In this document: positions 47,164-58,543 of the stretch, piece by piece
How the letters are laid out: every line of letters begins with the position of its first letter
Numbering within the stretch: position 1 is the first letter of the stretch
Origin: Chiridota heheva
Taxonomy: Eukaryota; Echinodermata; Holothuroidea; Apodida; Chiridotidae
Direction: 5' to 3'
Length of the DNA stretch: 64,000 nt
NCBI GenBank assembly: GCA_020152595.1
Contig: JAIGNY010000466.1
Location: forward strand, 79,501-143,500
Notes under the pieces: generated by a model
Database searches by the model: none
Seen by the model: only the letters and a program-made list of their open reading frames with translations
What the model was told of the DNA's origin: nothing
Position numbers and translations under genes: made by a program

Positions 47164-47184
47164 CTTCAAATTTGAGTCGGCCAT
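47164..47184 (-). CDS. Possible first coding exon (MADSNLK..)
   Basis: CAACAAGATGGCC is a good start context; ATGGCCGACTCAAATTTGAAG meets GTATCC. Read through without splicing the frame gives MADSNLKVSQNAVRMLAELH and runs 38 codons. The upstream side (47190-47260) is GC-rich, as for a promoter. Confidence 0.28.
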
Positions 47185-47189
47185 CTTGT

Positions 47190-48120
47190 TGCTGAACCCC
47201 CCAATCGGGCGAACAAAGCGAGTCCCCCGATCGGTGGCACGAACCGAACTGTTCGTTAAGATGCATTTCTGTGCGTGACACTTTGTGTTATCATTTTTAA
47301 CGTACGGAGAAACAAAATGGGTCGGAATTTTAATTTATTAACCAAATTATGACATATTCTGAAGCAAACTAAGTTTATATTTTTAGGTGAGATTATATAA
47401 GATTGAAGTTAGAATGTATGAATATTCATGTTGGTGTTTACTATGATACTGAAATTTAAGTTGCCATAAATTTTGAGGGGATTTTTTTTTTTTTGGAACA
47501 CGTGTCAAATCCCATTTCGTTCGACGTAAAAATTATGGTCAATATATCGATCGTTAAGCGCCGTTATCTTAGACAGTTAGTCCTGAACAGTATAAAGGTC
47601 AAAGACCGTCGCACGCAGGATACTGTCTTCACCGTAAGATTTTAACGCATATTTGTGTGTAGAAATTACGGGGTTTTCAGTGTACTACAATATGTATGTC
47701 ATATAAGCAGTGGTGACACGAAAGAGGGATAGAAATGATGGAAGGGGGGGGAGAGTTCCCCAGGTTTACCCAATTAAAAATAGCTTAGATGGCTGACATT
47801 AATCAACCACTGACTCCATTTTTGCTTTTTGAGTACACGAAATTCGAGCATAAGAAATCATTGGTATTTTCTTGTGTAAATCCTTAGTTTTGAATCCATT
47901 CTTTCCCATGCCCCCATAAAATTCGAGCAGTAGTAGATTTTTGTAACGCCGACGGAGTCCTGGGGGGTCGAGATTGATGGGGGTTATGGTGCCCCTGATA
48001 AATGCGCTAGGTAGTGACTATCTAGTATATGAGTATGACACGACAATTGGTGTTGGTTCTTCACTGCTATATTCTCGACATATGAAATTCAATCAAAACA
48101 TCTTAATGAAAATTTAAACA
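47190..48120. other. Possible promoter region, then intergenic
   Basis: 47190-47260 has C-runs and CGGG/CCCG words and stands out from its AT-rich surroundings; it lies just upstream of the ATG at 47182-47184 (minus). Nothing else firm to 48120. Confidence 0.3.
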
Positions 48121-48310
48121 TAGGCACATATGGATACTTCCGATCCATAGATGTATGGAGATATGGCTACTCCATGAAAATATGACTGATCCATATATGG
48201 AATATATCTGTTAACTTATGGATTCTGCATTCCATAAGAAAAATATTACACCCAATATGGAGACTCTGCATTCCATGTATGGAAACTCCTGATTTACTTA
48301 AAATTAATTA
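48121..48310. repeat. Short array of TATGGA/TCCATA words
   Basis: TCCATAGATGTATGGA, CCATATATGG, TTATGGATTCTGCATTCCAT and similar direct and inverted words, about eight in 190 bp. Confidence 0.7.
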
Positions 48311-48591
48311 ATATGGACTCTGTCTCTCGTGGAACTCGTATTGGTATGAATTTTGGCTTTTCACTGCAATTATATACCGCCGCACTTACAAACAAACAAA
48401 CCAACTGACGGACTCTCAGATACCCAATTTGGTCAGTTTAAAGCAATTATTTTACTTGGTGGTATGAGCAGGTAGACAAAGTGGTTATTACCAATTCTCC
48501 TGACCTTTACGTTCAATGAGCTTCTGCCATCCCGCCTTCTGTCCAAGAAGTCAGTTTAAAGGGGTCACCTTTTTGACAATGGGGTCATTTT

Positions 48592-48955
48592 TGGGTCGGT
48601 TTTACCCCGTCAATTCAAGGTATTTACCAAACAAACAATTATACTCACGCATATAAAATTGATATATCCGCAGGTCCTTCCAACGTATAAATCACTCAGA
48701 ATCCACAAATTAACTTAAATTCACTTGTAAATATATTTTTTTATATGCTTTGACTTATCAAACAGTTTAATGTAATCTTAACGGTGTTGGCGCAATCGTT
48801 ATTAAAAGACAAGATACTCGCACACACGAGGCGAGGGATAATATACCTCAAAAAAAACGGAACCTAGGAATGACTTATGGTCATCGGGCCAGAGGCAGGT
48901 TACATCCTCGGTGTATATAGAGGGCTGGGATTTAGGGGATGTACTTTTCGTTACA
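48592..48955 (-). repeat. Gypsy-1 3' LTR
   Basis: Minus 5' end TGTAACGAAAAGTAC, 3' end CCGACCCA. Very similar to 52023-52388, with small differences. Confidence 0.92.
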
Positions 48956-48976
48956 CTACCCCCCTCCCCACACAAA
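48956..48976 (-). other. Gypsy-1 polypurine tract
   Basis: Minus GTGTGGGGAGGGGGGTAG abuts TGTAACG of the 3' LTR. It fixes the element's direction. Confidence 0.88.
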
Positions 48977-49772
48977 ATAAATGCTCCCATGCATTTACTC
49001 TAAGATACACTATAATAACAGAAAATAATGAATACTTCTCACAACATCAAATGACTGCTGTATGTCACCTTTAACTTTGACCTCCCATACCTCTTCAAGA
49101 TTTATTCCTCTCAATGAAAAAAAAATACAAGTTTCTCCTTAACAAACAAAATACTTATTTTTAAGGTCCCCAGAATCAAATGTGTGCTTTCACATAAAAT
49201 CAATTTATCTAACATCAACACAAGAATTATCCCTCTGAACAATCCCACAAATAACGGTAATTAAATCATATACCCATCGTGCATGACTTCATATCACCCG
49301 CCTGCTAACAGTAATTTGACTACCTGGTTAATCACACTTTTGATAACCAACAACAATGACACTTTCATACTTGATTACCAATTGGTAAAACATAAAGAAA
49401 CGCTCACTGTTAGACTATAGCATGAAAAGTCAGACAAATTTTGGGGATATTTTTTTTTTTTTTAAACAAACTGTAGTCTTTGAGTGCAACAAACGTACCT
49501 AAATATTTACGAAACAAAGTTAACAGAAAATAATGAAAATGGACTTGCAAAATTGGCTTAATTCAACCTCGTTATATGTGAACAATCAGTAATATACCAC
49601 AAAAATGTCGGATTTAATAAGAAAAACGAAACACAACTTGATAACGTTCACATAAAAAGGTAACGATAATTAATGTTTAAAGGATTGAATTGTAACTTGT
49701 GTGTGTTTCTCTGTGAATTTAGCCAATTTTGTTAGAAACATGAATAAAAACATGATCATAAATAGATGAGTT

Positions 49773-50365
49773 TTAAAAGTTACACGTCTGGACTTTACGA
49801 TCGGAGGAGGTTTGTGTAGCCGGAAGTAATTTTGATGCTTCGCGGATATTTACTATAACTTTTTCTGTCTTTGTATTGGGTACCGGAACAGTGGAATGTT
49901 GAAACAGTTGGTTAGAGTGTGTGGTTGGGGCCGGAATCTCTACGATTAATGGGTCCAAGTTTGCGGTGTCTTTGAAGTTGAAGGGGCTTTTTCACCACGT
50001 GGGCTCCAGTTCCTTCCTGGGGTAGGGGGGTTGGAAAAGCTGGCTGTGGTTGGCGACAGTAGTTGATCTAAAGATGAGGCATAGTTGGAAGCACTAGTAT
50101 GATTTCTCCGTTCATTCCTTAATTTATGTTTTGCTGTGACGTGGCGCTCGAGGTCCGTTCGGAGGCTTGCCGAATATTTGCATGTTTCGCATGCATAGTG
50201 CCTTTGATTGTACTCCTCTTTAAGATATTCTTTCAATGCCGTCACGCTTTCGACTCTAGTTTTGCATACCCGGCAACGGTACTCTCGGCACGCCTTTTCT
50301 AGATCTTCCTCATTGAGGTCCATAATATATTTTCCTAAGCTTGCCATAGTTATTGTCGAGTGTAG
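49773..50365 (-). CDS. Accessory ORF with C2H2 zinc finger, behind a splice acceptor
   Basis: A textbook acceptor (TTTGTTTTTTTGCAG|) ends at 50366; ATG follows at 50347-50345 (MASLGKYIMDLNEEDLEKAC). Residues about 25-80 carry two Cys pairs: YRCRVCKTRVESVTALK.., whose His part is irregular, and a canonical finger YACETCKYSASLRTDLERHV..TAKHK (C-x2-C-x12-H-x4-H). A Ser/Pro-rich tail follows. The first frame stops at 49946, and an overlapping frame carries on to 49773 with protein-like sequence, so one shift has occurred. It lies where env or spliced accessory genes lie in LTR elements. Function unknown; nucleic-acid binding is likely from the finger. Confidence 0.7.
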
Positions 50366-50607
50366 CTGCAAAAAAACAAAGGGGTAATTGTACAGCTAAA
50401 CAGCAATTTTTTTTTCAATAACGTATAAAAACACATATATATTTTTTAACAGGTTTATTTTCATCACCGACATTTAATTTTACCGCACTCGCCAATCACT
50501 CTATCGCACTCCTCTTTCTTTTATTACGTCCTTCACTTCGGGTATTCGAGATTTCAGGAGACAGGGGCGTGGGGGAGTTTCCCTAAACCAAGTAGGTGAG
50601 TTTTCGC

Positions 50608-51970
50608 CTAGTAGTATTTCAAACGATCGTGGTGTAGGACTTGGGGCCTCATTTTTAGAGATTTCTGTATATGGAACGTTACATCACTTAACCATTTAGC
50701 GACGACAAAGGGACCCTGCCACGGCAGACAAAGTTTCTGACTGAGTCCTTTCTTCCTCTGTGGGTTATATAGGAGTACCACGTCGCCTTCCTTGAACGAA
50801 CACTCTTCCGCCCTCCTGTCATAATATGTCTTCTGCCTTTCCGCAGCAAATTTAAAATTCTCCCTCGCGATCTGATGTATTGTGCGCAGCTTATCCCTCA
50901 AATCAATAGCGTACTCCGTTTTCAGTTTGAGATGTTCCCGCGATGTTCCGGCCCTTTGGTCCATTACCAGGTCGGCAGGCAAGACGATATCGCGGCCTAG
51001 CATCATTTCATTGGGGGTAGTTTTCGAAGACTTGTGGAGTGCCGATCGGTAGGCCATCATTGCAAAAGCCAAACACTTGTCCCAATTTTGCTGATCTGTA
51101 TCAACGACTTTGGAGTGACAATATGGCTGCTAAGGTCCTATTTAGTCTTTTGACCATACCGTTGCTCTGTGGGTGAAGAGCAATAGTTCTTCCCTTTTCC
51201 ACCTCGAACAATTGGCACACTTCCTGAAAAACCTTAGATTTAAAATTCCTGCCTTGATCCGTGTGTATTCTCTTTGGTAGTCTAAATCGACATAATAGTT
51301 GTCTAGACACGACGTCTGCAACGGTCTTAACCTTGTCCTGTTCTGACATACCCACTTGCCAATATCCACTGGCGAGGTCCAATGTACTAAAATGTCTCGC
51401 GCCCGACATGGAACCAGAGATTCGAGGGATGGGGTAAGAATCCTTGATTGTGACCGCATTGAGTTTCCAGTAATTGACACAACCTCAACGAACCATTCTT
51501 CTTCTTCACAAGAACAACTGAAGACCACCACAGACCTGACGATGGTTCAATAATTCCGCTTTCAAGCATTCCTCACAATGTTTCCTTCTTGATCCCTTAA
51601 GTGCATGGGCAGCCTCCTGGCTGCTTGTTTGATCGGCATTGCTCCACCTGTGTGAATTTCATGTTTGTCTACTGGTTTTTCCAGGATTGTTTTCATTTTT
51701 AGCGAATACAGACTGGTATCTCGACAGCAACTTGAGGACAACTTGCCACTGACTTGTGTCAAGGCCTACTGTACTTTCTTCCAGTAGCCTATGCAAATGC
51801 TCTGGAATCTCGCTCGGGCTCTCAAACGTAGCCTGCACTGACCTGACATCAATACGACCGGTATCTCTTTCTTTACTTCGTACTGTAGAAACGTCCGCCT
51901 CCTCCAACAATGCGACAACTAAGTCCTTATACACCTTCACAACATCAGAGCTTGGATTATAAACCCTCAC
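50608..51970 (-). pseudogene. Gypsy-1 pol remnant (RT start fused to integrase)
   Basis: In minus order: the protease/RT linker (IIPVRVYNPSSDVVKVYK, LLSRYQSVFAKNENN); RT start in shifted frames (GIIEPSSGLWWSSVVLVKKK); [20 protein letters not shown]; then a direct jump at about 51310 into integrase ([18 protein letters not shown]). The third catalytic Glu is Lys ([12 protein letters not shown]). The C-terminal GPY-type module follows in its own frame (51072-50608: YDRRAEECSFKEGDVVLLYN, LPWQGPFVVAKW). RT catalytic YxDD and RNase H are deleted. Confidence 0.88.
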
Positions 51971-52022
51971 AGGAATGATTCTACCTCCTTTGGATCAACC
52001 AGCAATTTGCCAACAAGCGTTT

Positions 52023-52388
52023 TGGGGTCGGTTTTACCCCGTTAATCCTGGGTATTTTCCAAACAAACAATTAAACTCACGCGTATAAAATTAATATATC
52101 CGCAGGTCCTTCCAACGTATAAATCACTCAGAATCCACAAATTAACTTAAATTCACTTGTAAATATGACTTTGAAAATGCTTCGACTTATTAAACAGTTT
52201 GATGTAATCTCAACGGTGTTGGCGCAATCGTTATCAAAAAGACAAGAGACTCCCACACACGAGGCGAGGGATAATATAACTAAAAAAGAACGGAACCTAG
52301 GAATGACTTATGGTCATCGGGTCAGAGGCAGGTTACATCCTCGGTGTATATAGAGGGCTGGGATTTAGGGGATGTACTTTTCGTTACA
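52023..52388 (-). repeat. Gypsy-1 5' LTR
   Basis: Minus start TGTAACGAAAAGTAC, a TATA-like CTCTATATACAC near 52345-52355, end CCCCA. The sequence just inside it is pol, so the primer-binding site and gag are gone. Confidence 0.92.
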
Positions 52389-52394
52389 GTACTT

Positions 52395-53105
52395 TGTAGT
52401 CCTGGATTCGTACATGTAGTCACATGCTATTTCTATTACTGTTGCACCAAGTTATTATGTTTTATATTGTATTTATGAAAAATAAGTGATTACAAATGTC
52501 TTTTATTGCATACCTTTCTTCATCACGAGGGACTCTGTAAAAACGAAGAGCTGACCCTAAGTCTTGTTGCATGATGCCATCATGATGCCATGCAACAAGC
52601 AGGCATGTTTAAGCAGGACCTAAAAAGCAGAAAAGAAAAATCAATGCAAATTATTAATAACATTAGGAGGAACACTAATTTGTAGTTTATTACAACATCT
52701 TAAGAAAGTATAACAGCCCAATTTTTGCATACTAGTAATTAGTTGAGAATCCCTTGTATGGATATTGCCCAGTGGGAATGACATCACCTTGATGATAGCA
52801 GGTGGATACTGTGATATATACTTTAAAAGTATGTTACTGTTTTGGTGGTATGTGCGTTGGAGTTTAAATTTATTTCGAAGGTGGGCAAAAGGGAAATTGC
52901 CCGAAAATCGCAAATTCCCAGGCGAAATTGGCAAAAGGAAGCACTGATAAAATACATCCTTTGCCTGTTTGCATTATAAAAGTGTCTTGTTGGTATTTCC
53001 CCCCCAAATTCTATTAAGACCTTTCCTCGAAAATAGTCATTTTTTTAATCTGGGGGCAATTTTTCCCCTGACTCATATGCCCATGTTTGTTGGTGATGCC
53101 ATGTA
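52395..53105. other. Intergenic between the two Gypsy elements
   Basis: No convincing gene or repeat. Confidence 0.4.
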
Positions 53106-53109
53106 TATA

Positions 53110-54072
53110 TGTTGCCCACTAGTCAAGGTATCCGGCTGAGGGAGCTGTCAGGATAGAGGAGAGAGGACACACGGAGTAAATATAAAGCTGGCACAGTTTA
53201 TTCAGTCAGAATATTTGTCACATGAGATATAGCAAATCAATACAATTAAAATCATTTCATGAACATCTTTAACAATCCTTCTCAACATGATTATCCAACA
53301 TACCACTTAAACAACCCATTCATATGCACACATCATTATGCACAAGCGAACTTATAAACTCACACACAAAGGAACCAGCTCACAAACTTACACAATTTGC
53401 CAGCAATTACAAGTGACTTTGGTAAAAAAAACACCAATTACACCTACACACAGTAACCATAGAGTAACTGTACTGTAATACTTTACTCTCAGACAAAAAT
53501 ACCCAAAACCTCATGAGTGAATATTTCCTTCTCTCTCTTGGTGGTATGTCATCATGAAGATTGACCAATCACAGACTAGTTATAGTTTCCCAATATCTAC
53601 AACACATACACTGCAACATATCCCTACATACAATGGGCCAACCCAATCTAATATGTTAATGAGCATATCCAGGGACAGGGTACCAAGTTGAACCCTGCAT
53701 GGAGTCAGTGTTTTGATAGGCTTACCCATTGGTATTACAAAGGATACATACAATATTTGGAAAAGTGTGCTCTACTTCTTAGGAGAAAACAGATGAATAT
53801 GGCCAAAATGCTAAACTATAGCAATTAAAAAGTATATGAAAAGTATCTCTACAATATACACTAAAGATTATAAGACAAAATAATAGGAAAACACCCACCT
53901 GTCAGGATAGAGGAGAGAGGACACACGGAGTAAATATAAAGCTGGCACAGTTTATTCAGTCAGAATATTTGTGCTGTTTTCTGTCTGGTATCGATGGTAG
54001 TCTCGAGTGGAACCTTCTATTTAGTGGATAGGGTGTTGATAATATATACATGAATCCTCTGTATTTATCACA
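53110..54072 (-). repeat. Gypsy-2 3' LTR
   Basis: Minus 5' TGTGATAAATACAGAGG, AATAAA in CTGAATAAACTGTGCC, 3' CTAGTGGGCAACA. A 74-bp segment (53145-53218) recurs inside it at 53899-53972. Confidence 0.92.
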
Positions 54073-54092
54073 TTCTCCCCCTCTAAGAAAAG
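54073..54092 (-). other. Gypsy-2 polypurine tract
   Basis: Minus TTCTTAGAGGGGGAGAA directly before TGTGATAAAT. Confidence 0.88.
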
Positions 54093-54800
54093 GAATGACG
54101 TCCCATTATGATGTCATTAACACTAGAAATAAATGACAAGGTCACGGCTATTCCTATAGGCTGCCCTCAACATAACTACCTACTGTGTTACAACATAATG
54201 TACATGAACAATAAAACTTGCCCCAATAACATCAGCAAAATGTCTCCAACAAAAAGAAAAAAAAAATTCATTGGTATGAAATACATTGGGGCATAAAACA
54301 GATTTGCTCCAAGATCACCAAACTATACAATGTTCAGATGTAGAGTTCAACATGGTCAAATTCGGATCAGTGGTGGTATACTCACTGCTTATCCTTTCCA
54401 GCAACTAGACATACAAATAAGTTGATTTAGACTAAACCACTACCCTATGAAAAGTCTATAAATTCATCAATCATGATTGGAATAGGAATATATGACAAAG
54501 TTAACCATGTGCTGTCTTTGTGAACAATTGATATCTCAAATACCAAATCTCATTTCTGGTGCTTCTTCATACGGATCGTCCTGTGAATCTCACCAGTCAG
54601 GGCAGTTATGTTCCCAGATGTGGGGTCCTCACAGCTATATCCTGTATCGACGCATTAGTGCTGGCCAGCCTTTCCTGTCGCACCAGTCTTCTTTTTTGGT
54701 ATCATCATCAACAATTATAGTGAACATTCGTACACATTAAAAGTCTGCTTGAGCTCTCTCATCATTATCAGAAAGCATTGGGTCTGCACGCACGATCATC
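54093..54800 (-). other. Gypsy-2 3' untranslated interior
   Basis: About 700 bp between the last pol codon and the polypurine tract; no env-like frame. Confidence 0.55.
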
Positions 54801-54802
54801 AG

Positions 54803-55990
54803 TTAGTAAACAAGTGGGGTGATGTGCCCATCATCAAAGTGTGGCTGGTAGTAGGTAGGATGCTGATGTGGTGGTGGGTAAGGCATGTAAGGTTGTTTAA
54901 AATAGGTCTGGTGTGGCTGGATCATCGGCAGTGCAAACACGGTATTTACTGAAGGTCTGTCAGCAACAGGTGATCCCAACTGGTGGTAGGACAGCATCGA
55001 GGGAGGTCGACGAATGCGTGCTCTGCTTTCTTGTGGTGGAATGTTGTCCTGCACATTTGCAACGTTGTTATTTCTGCCAAATGTATCCCCTGGTTCCTGT
55101 TGATCATTTCTCACAATTTGTCTTGAGATCAGGGGATGAGTATTGATTGGGTCTGGGTTGGGTGGTGTTATTGGGTCGGGGGTGGTTGGTGTTTGCCAAA
55201 GTACGGTCTCTCTCCGAGTAGGGTTAGATGGGGGCAGTGGGTGGGACGGTGAGGAAATTGTCTCTCTCACAGCCGGAGGCACATCATTGTAAGCAGGGAC
55301 ATATTCCCTGTACGGTGCTGCAAGATAGATTTCATCATCATCTTCACTTTGTTCATCGGAAGGTTCAGCTACTTCTTGGTGTTCAACACGTTCTTTCCTC
55401 GCTGGTCTGTCCGTTTTCTGTTGGTCACCTACTCGACAGATGAGATGGTCACAAGGAAGTAAAATATTTCGATGTAAAATTCTGCTCCTTCCCTTCTTGT
55501 CTTCTGGAACTACTTCATACACTGGCATGTTCTTTCCTTTCTGACTGGAAACAACATAAACTTTATTTTCCCAGTAAGATCGTATCTTTCCTGTCCCTTT
55601 TTCTCCAAGGTTTCGGACTAGAACTCTGTCTCCAACCTCCAAAGTTGTATGCTTCACTCGTTTGTCATAATGAGTTTTCCAATTTCTGCATTTTTCTGTT
55701 TGGTTTCAGTCGCAATCTTGTATGCTTCTTGCATTCGCTCCTTCCACTTTGCGACATATGCCGGTACCCCATTTTTTGATGAGCTTACCTGGTGAATATG
55801 CTGGAATGCCAAATCGATTGGTAGACGGGGTGTTCTCCCAAACACAAGGAAAAATGGTGAATATCCTGTAGAATCCTTCCTAGTGCAATTGTAAGCATGG
55901 ACTACTTTGTTGAGATGATCTTTGTCTTTAAACCATTGCTTGCAGCCATTTGAAGATTTTGTCTGGGGGCTGTCTTTTTTATCTGGGACT
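54803..55990 (-). pseudogene. Gypsy-2 integrase C-terminus with long Pro-rich tail
   Basis: In minus order: the end of the core region (HLNKVVHAYNCTRKDSTGYS, FGRTPRLPIDLAF), then a 284-codon frame with the C-terminal domain (LEVGDRVLVRNLGEKGTGKI, YVVSSQKGKNMPVYEVVPED, ILHRNILLPCDHL), an acidic linker, and a Pro/Thr-rich tail of about 150 residues. A frame change at about 55655 separates the two. The catalytic D, D and E are absent. The upstream junction with gag is at about 55985. Confidence 0.85.
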
Positions 55991-55993
55991 TTT

Positions 55994-57422
55994 TTAATAT
56001 GCTTGCGGTCTCTCCACGTCCCTCTGGCTGGACCGCATACCGTTTCCCGACCCTCTCACATTCCTGCAGCCTATAGCCCGGTGTCCCAACTCACCACATT
56101 TAAAGCAGTGTCGACATGTTGCTCCTTCTCCCTTTTCTCTGCATTGCACACAACCTCGGAGGGGGTGGTTTTCACGATTTCCTCTGCTCTGATATCTGTC
56201 TGAATTTGTCAAGGTCTCTTGGATGGCTGCCATTTGAGCTTTCAGTTCTCTCATGTCAGCAAATAGAATACTTTCTTTCTTTTCTGGTTTTGGTTTGACC
56301 TCTTCCTTCACCTCTGTCTCTTCTTTCACTTCTGTCTGTATTTGGTTTACTTTCACATTTCTGCCCTTCACACCCAACTTATTCTGCCTTTCCTTTTCAT
56401 GAACTGCAGCAGCATTTACAGACTCGAGAAGAATTTCATCTTTAACCTCTCCTTGTAATACTGTCCTCAACTCAAATTTAATGGAATCACTTAGAAAGCC
56501 AGTCCTAAGGGAGTGCAAAAACATATTTTGGACCAGGACTGGATCGTAACATACCCCCGAGCCTGCCTCCTGTAATGCAAACAGAACCTTCTGTTTTATG
56601 TCCAAGGCCCTGATGATAAATTCCTGTGGGGTTTCCCTGGGTTCTTGTACTAATCTGGACAGTTCATGATATAGTTCCGTTGCGCCCCATTCCTGAAAGT
56701 GGGACCTAATTATTTGCCTCAAAACCGGCAGAGTCATACCTTGTCTTCCTTCTAGGTAGCTCCTCAACCGCAGACCTGGGGTCACGGTTCTCACGACAGC
56801 TTCCACAATTTTGTCATCTCTGTACCCTTTCTCTTTTCCAGTTTCAATTTGGTAGATAAGACTGGAATACGAGAGACATCCCTTTTAGTTTTGCTCACCA
56901 ATAACATCCGCTTATCCAAAATTCACGGCGAAGGGTACTTAGATGAGCTGAATTCTCGAGGTGTACTATCTGGGTAACAGGCTTGGTGTTAATGAGGGCG
57001 TTTAAATTTTCCTCCATAATTCTCATTTGATCCGTTAGATTTTTAATTGTCTGTTCCCTTAAATCTGATGTCATTTCAATGGGATTATCTTTCTTATTCT
57101 GTTCATCGTCTGGAAGTATTATTTCCGACTTTGGACTTAATGTCTCTTTCACAATTCCCAAAATTTCAGTTCCCTTTTCAGGATCATCTTCTAGTTCTTC
57201 AAGTGTTGCACTTACTTCTTTGATCAGTCCCCGCTTTGTTTTTCCTGATAAGTCTTCTTCATTTACCTCTACAATCCTCCCTATCTCCTTCAGCTTCTCC
57301 TCGTTGTGGGCATGTAGCATACCCTGCACGTCAGTTAGGATTACCTCGAATTCGTCAGTGGCCATTCTGCATTGTTTGATCGGCTTTGTTGATTGCTTTA
57401 TCAAACCTAGTTCTGCTACCAA
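55994..57422 (-). pseudogene. Gypsy-2 gag (capsid and zinc knuckle)
   Basis: The N-terminal frame 57422-56895 (MVAELGLIKQSTKP.., acidic, helical) shifts at about 56930 into the capsid frame (IVEAVVRTVTPGLRLRSYLE, ..RQIIRSHFQEWGATELYHEL). A charged linker of EVKEE repeats follows. The nucleocapsid has a CCHC knuckle, CFKCGELGHRAIGC, preceded by another Cys pair (CVQC). Structural protein that packages element RNA. It ends 55994 close to the deletion junction. Confidence 0.88.
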
Positions 57423-57425
57423 TTT

Positions 57426-58465
57426 TGTTGCCCACTAGTCAAGGTATCCGGCTGAGGGAGCTGTCAGGATAGAGGAGAGAGGACACACGGAGTAAATATA
57501 AAGCTGGCACAGTTTATTCAGTCAGAATATTTGTCACATGAGATATAGCAAATCAATACAATCAAAATCATTTCATGGACATCTTTAACAATCCTCCTCA
57601 ACATGATTATCCAACATACCACTTAAACAACCCATTCATATGCACACATCATGCACAAGCGAACCTACAAACTCACACACAAACGAAACAGCTCACAAAC
57701 TCACACAATTTGCCAGCAATTACAAGTGACTTTGGTAAAAAAACACCAATTATACCTACACACAGTAACCATAGAGTTAACTGTACTGTAATACTTTACT
57801 CTCAGACAAAAATACCCAAAACCTTATGAGTGAATATTTCTTTCTCTCTCTTGGTGGTATCATGCTCCATGCATGGAAGTAGAAGAGACTTCTACTTCCA
57901 TGGTGGTATGTCATCATGAAGATTGACCAATCACAGACTAGTTATAGTTTCTCAATACCTACAACACATACACTGCAACCTATCCCTACATACAATGGGC
58001 CAACCCAATCTAATATGTTAATGAGCATATCCAGGGACAGGGTACCAAGTTGCACCCTGCATGGAGTCAGTGTTTTGATAGGCTTACCCATTGGTATTAC
58101 CAGGGAGTTGATGCCAACTCCCTGGTATTACAAAGGATACATACAATATTTGGAAAAGTGTGCTCTACTTCTTAGGAGAAAACAGATGAATATGGCCAAA
58201 ATGCTAAACTATAACAATTAAAAAGTATATGAAAAGTATCTCTACTATATACACTAAAGGTTATAAGACAAAATAATAGGAAAACACCCACCTGTCAGGA
58301 TAGAGGAGAGAGGACACACGGAGTAAATATAAAGCTGGCACAGTTTATTCAGTCAGAATATTTGTGCTGTTTTCTGTCTGGTATCGATGGTAGTCTCGAG
58401 TGGAACCTTCTATTTAGTGGATAGGGTGTTGAAAATATATACATGAATTTTCTATATTTATCACA
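57426..58465 (-). repeat. Gypsy-2 5' LTR, with two palindromic micro-insertions
   Basis: Nearly identical to the 3' LTR but 77 bp longer. Two extra pieces (57861-57901 and 58101-58123) account for most of the difference; both are hairpins flanked by 8-bp direct repeats. Confidence 0.92.
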
Positions 58466-58543
58466 TATAGCTAAGTATGTGTGTATAAGGGGAGGGGGTA
58501 AATACCTTTAAAAAGTGGTAGTGTTTGCATCATACTTTTAATG

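Larger units (their letters stand above)
48592..52388 (-). mobile_element. Gypsy-1 LTR retrotransposon, internal deletion derivative with extra C2H2 ORF
   Basis: Two LTRs (48592-48955 and 52023-52388) in the same orientation, TG..CA ends, a purine tract next to the left LTR, and pol remnants on the minus strand. The interior is only about 3.07 kb: gag, protease and most of RT/RNase H are lost. Behind integrase and before the 3' LTR lies an additional ORF with a C2H2 finger. No matching target duplication is visible at the outer ends. Confidence 0.92.
53110..58465 (-). mobile_element. Gypsy-2 LTR retrotransposon, gag plus integrase tail only
   Basis: LTRs at 53110-54072 and 57426-58465, TG..CA ends, polypurine tract at 54073-54092, a primer-site-like AAAATTGGTAGCAGAAC at 57410-57426 (minus), and a flanking TATA direct repeat (53106-53109 and 58466-58469). 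Between them are gag and the integrase C-terminus on the minus strand; protease, RT, RNase H and the integrase core are deleted. Confidence 0.93.

Noticed and set aside
52016-52030. Target duplication of Gypsy-1
   Set aside because: Outer flanks ATTTT (left) and GTACT (right) do not match.
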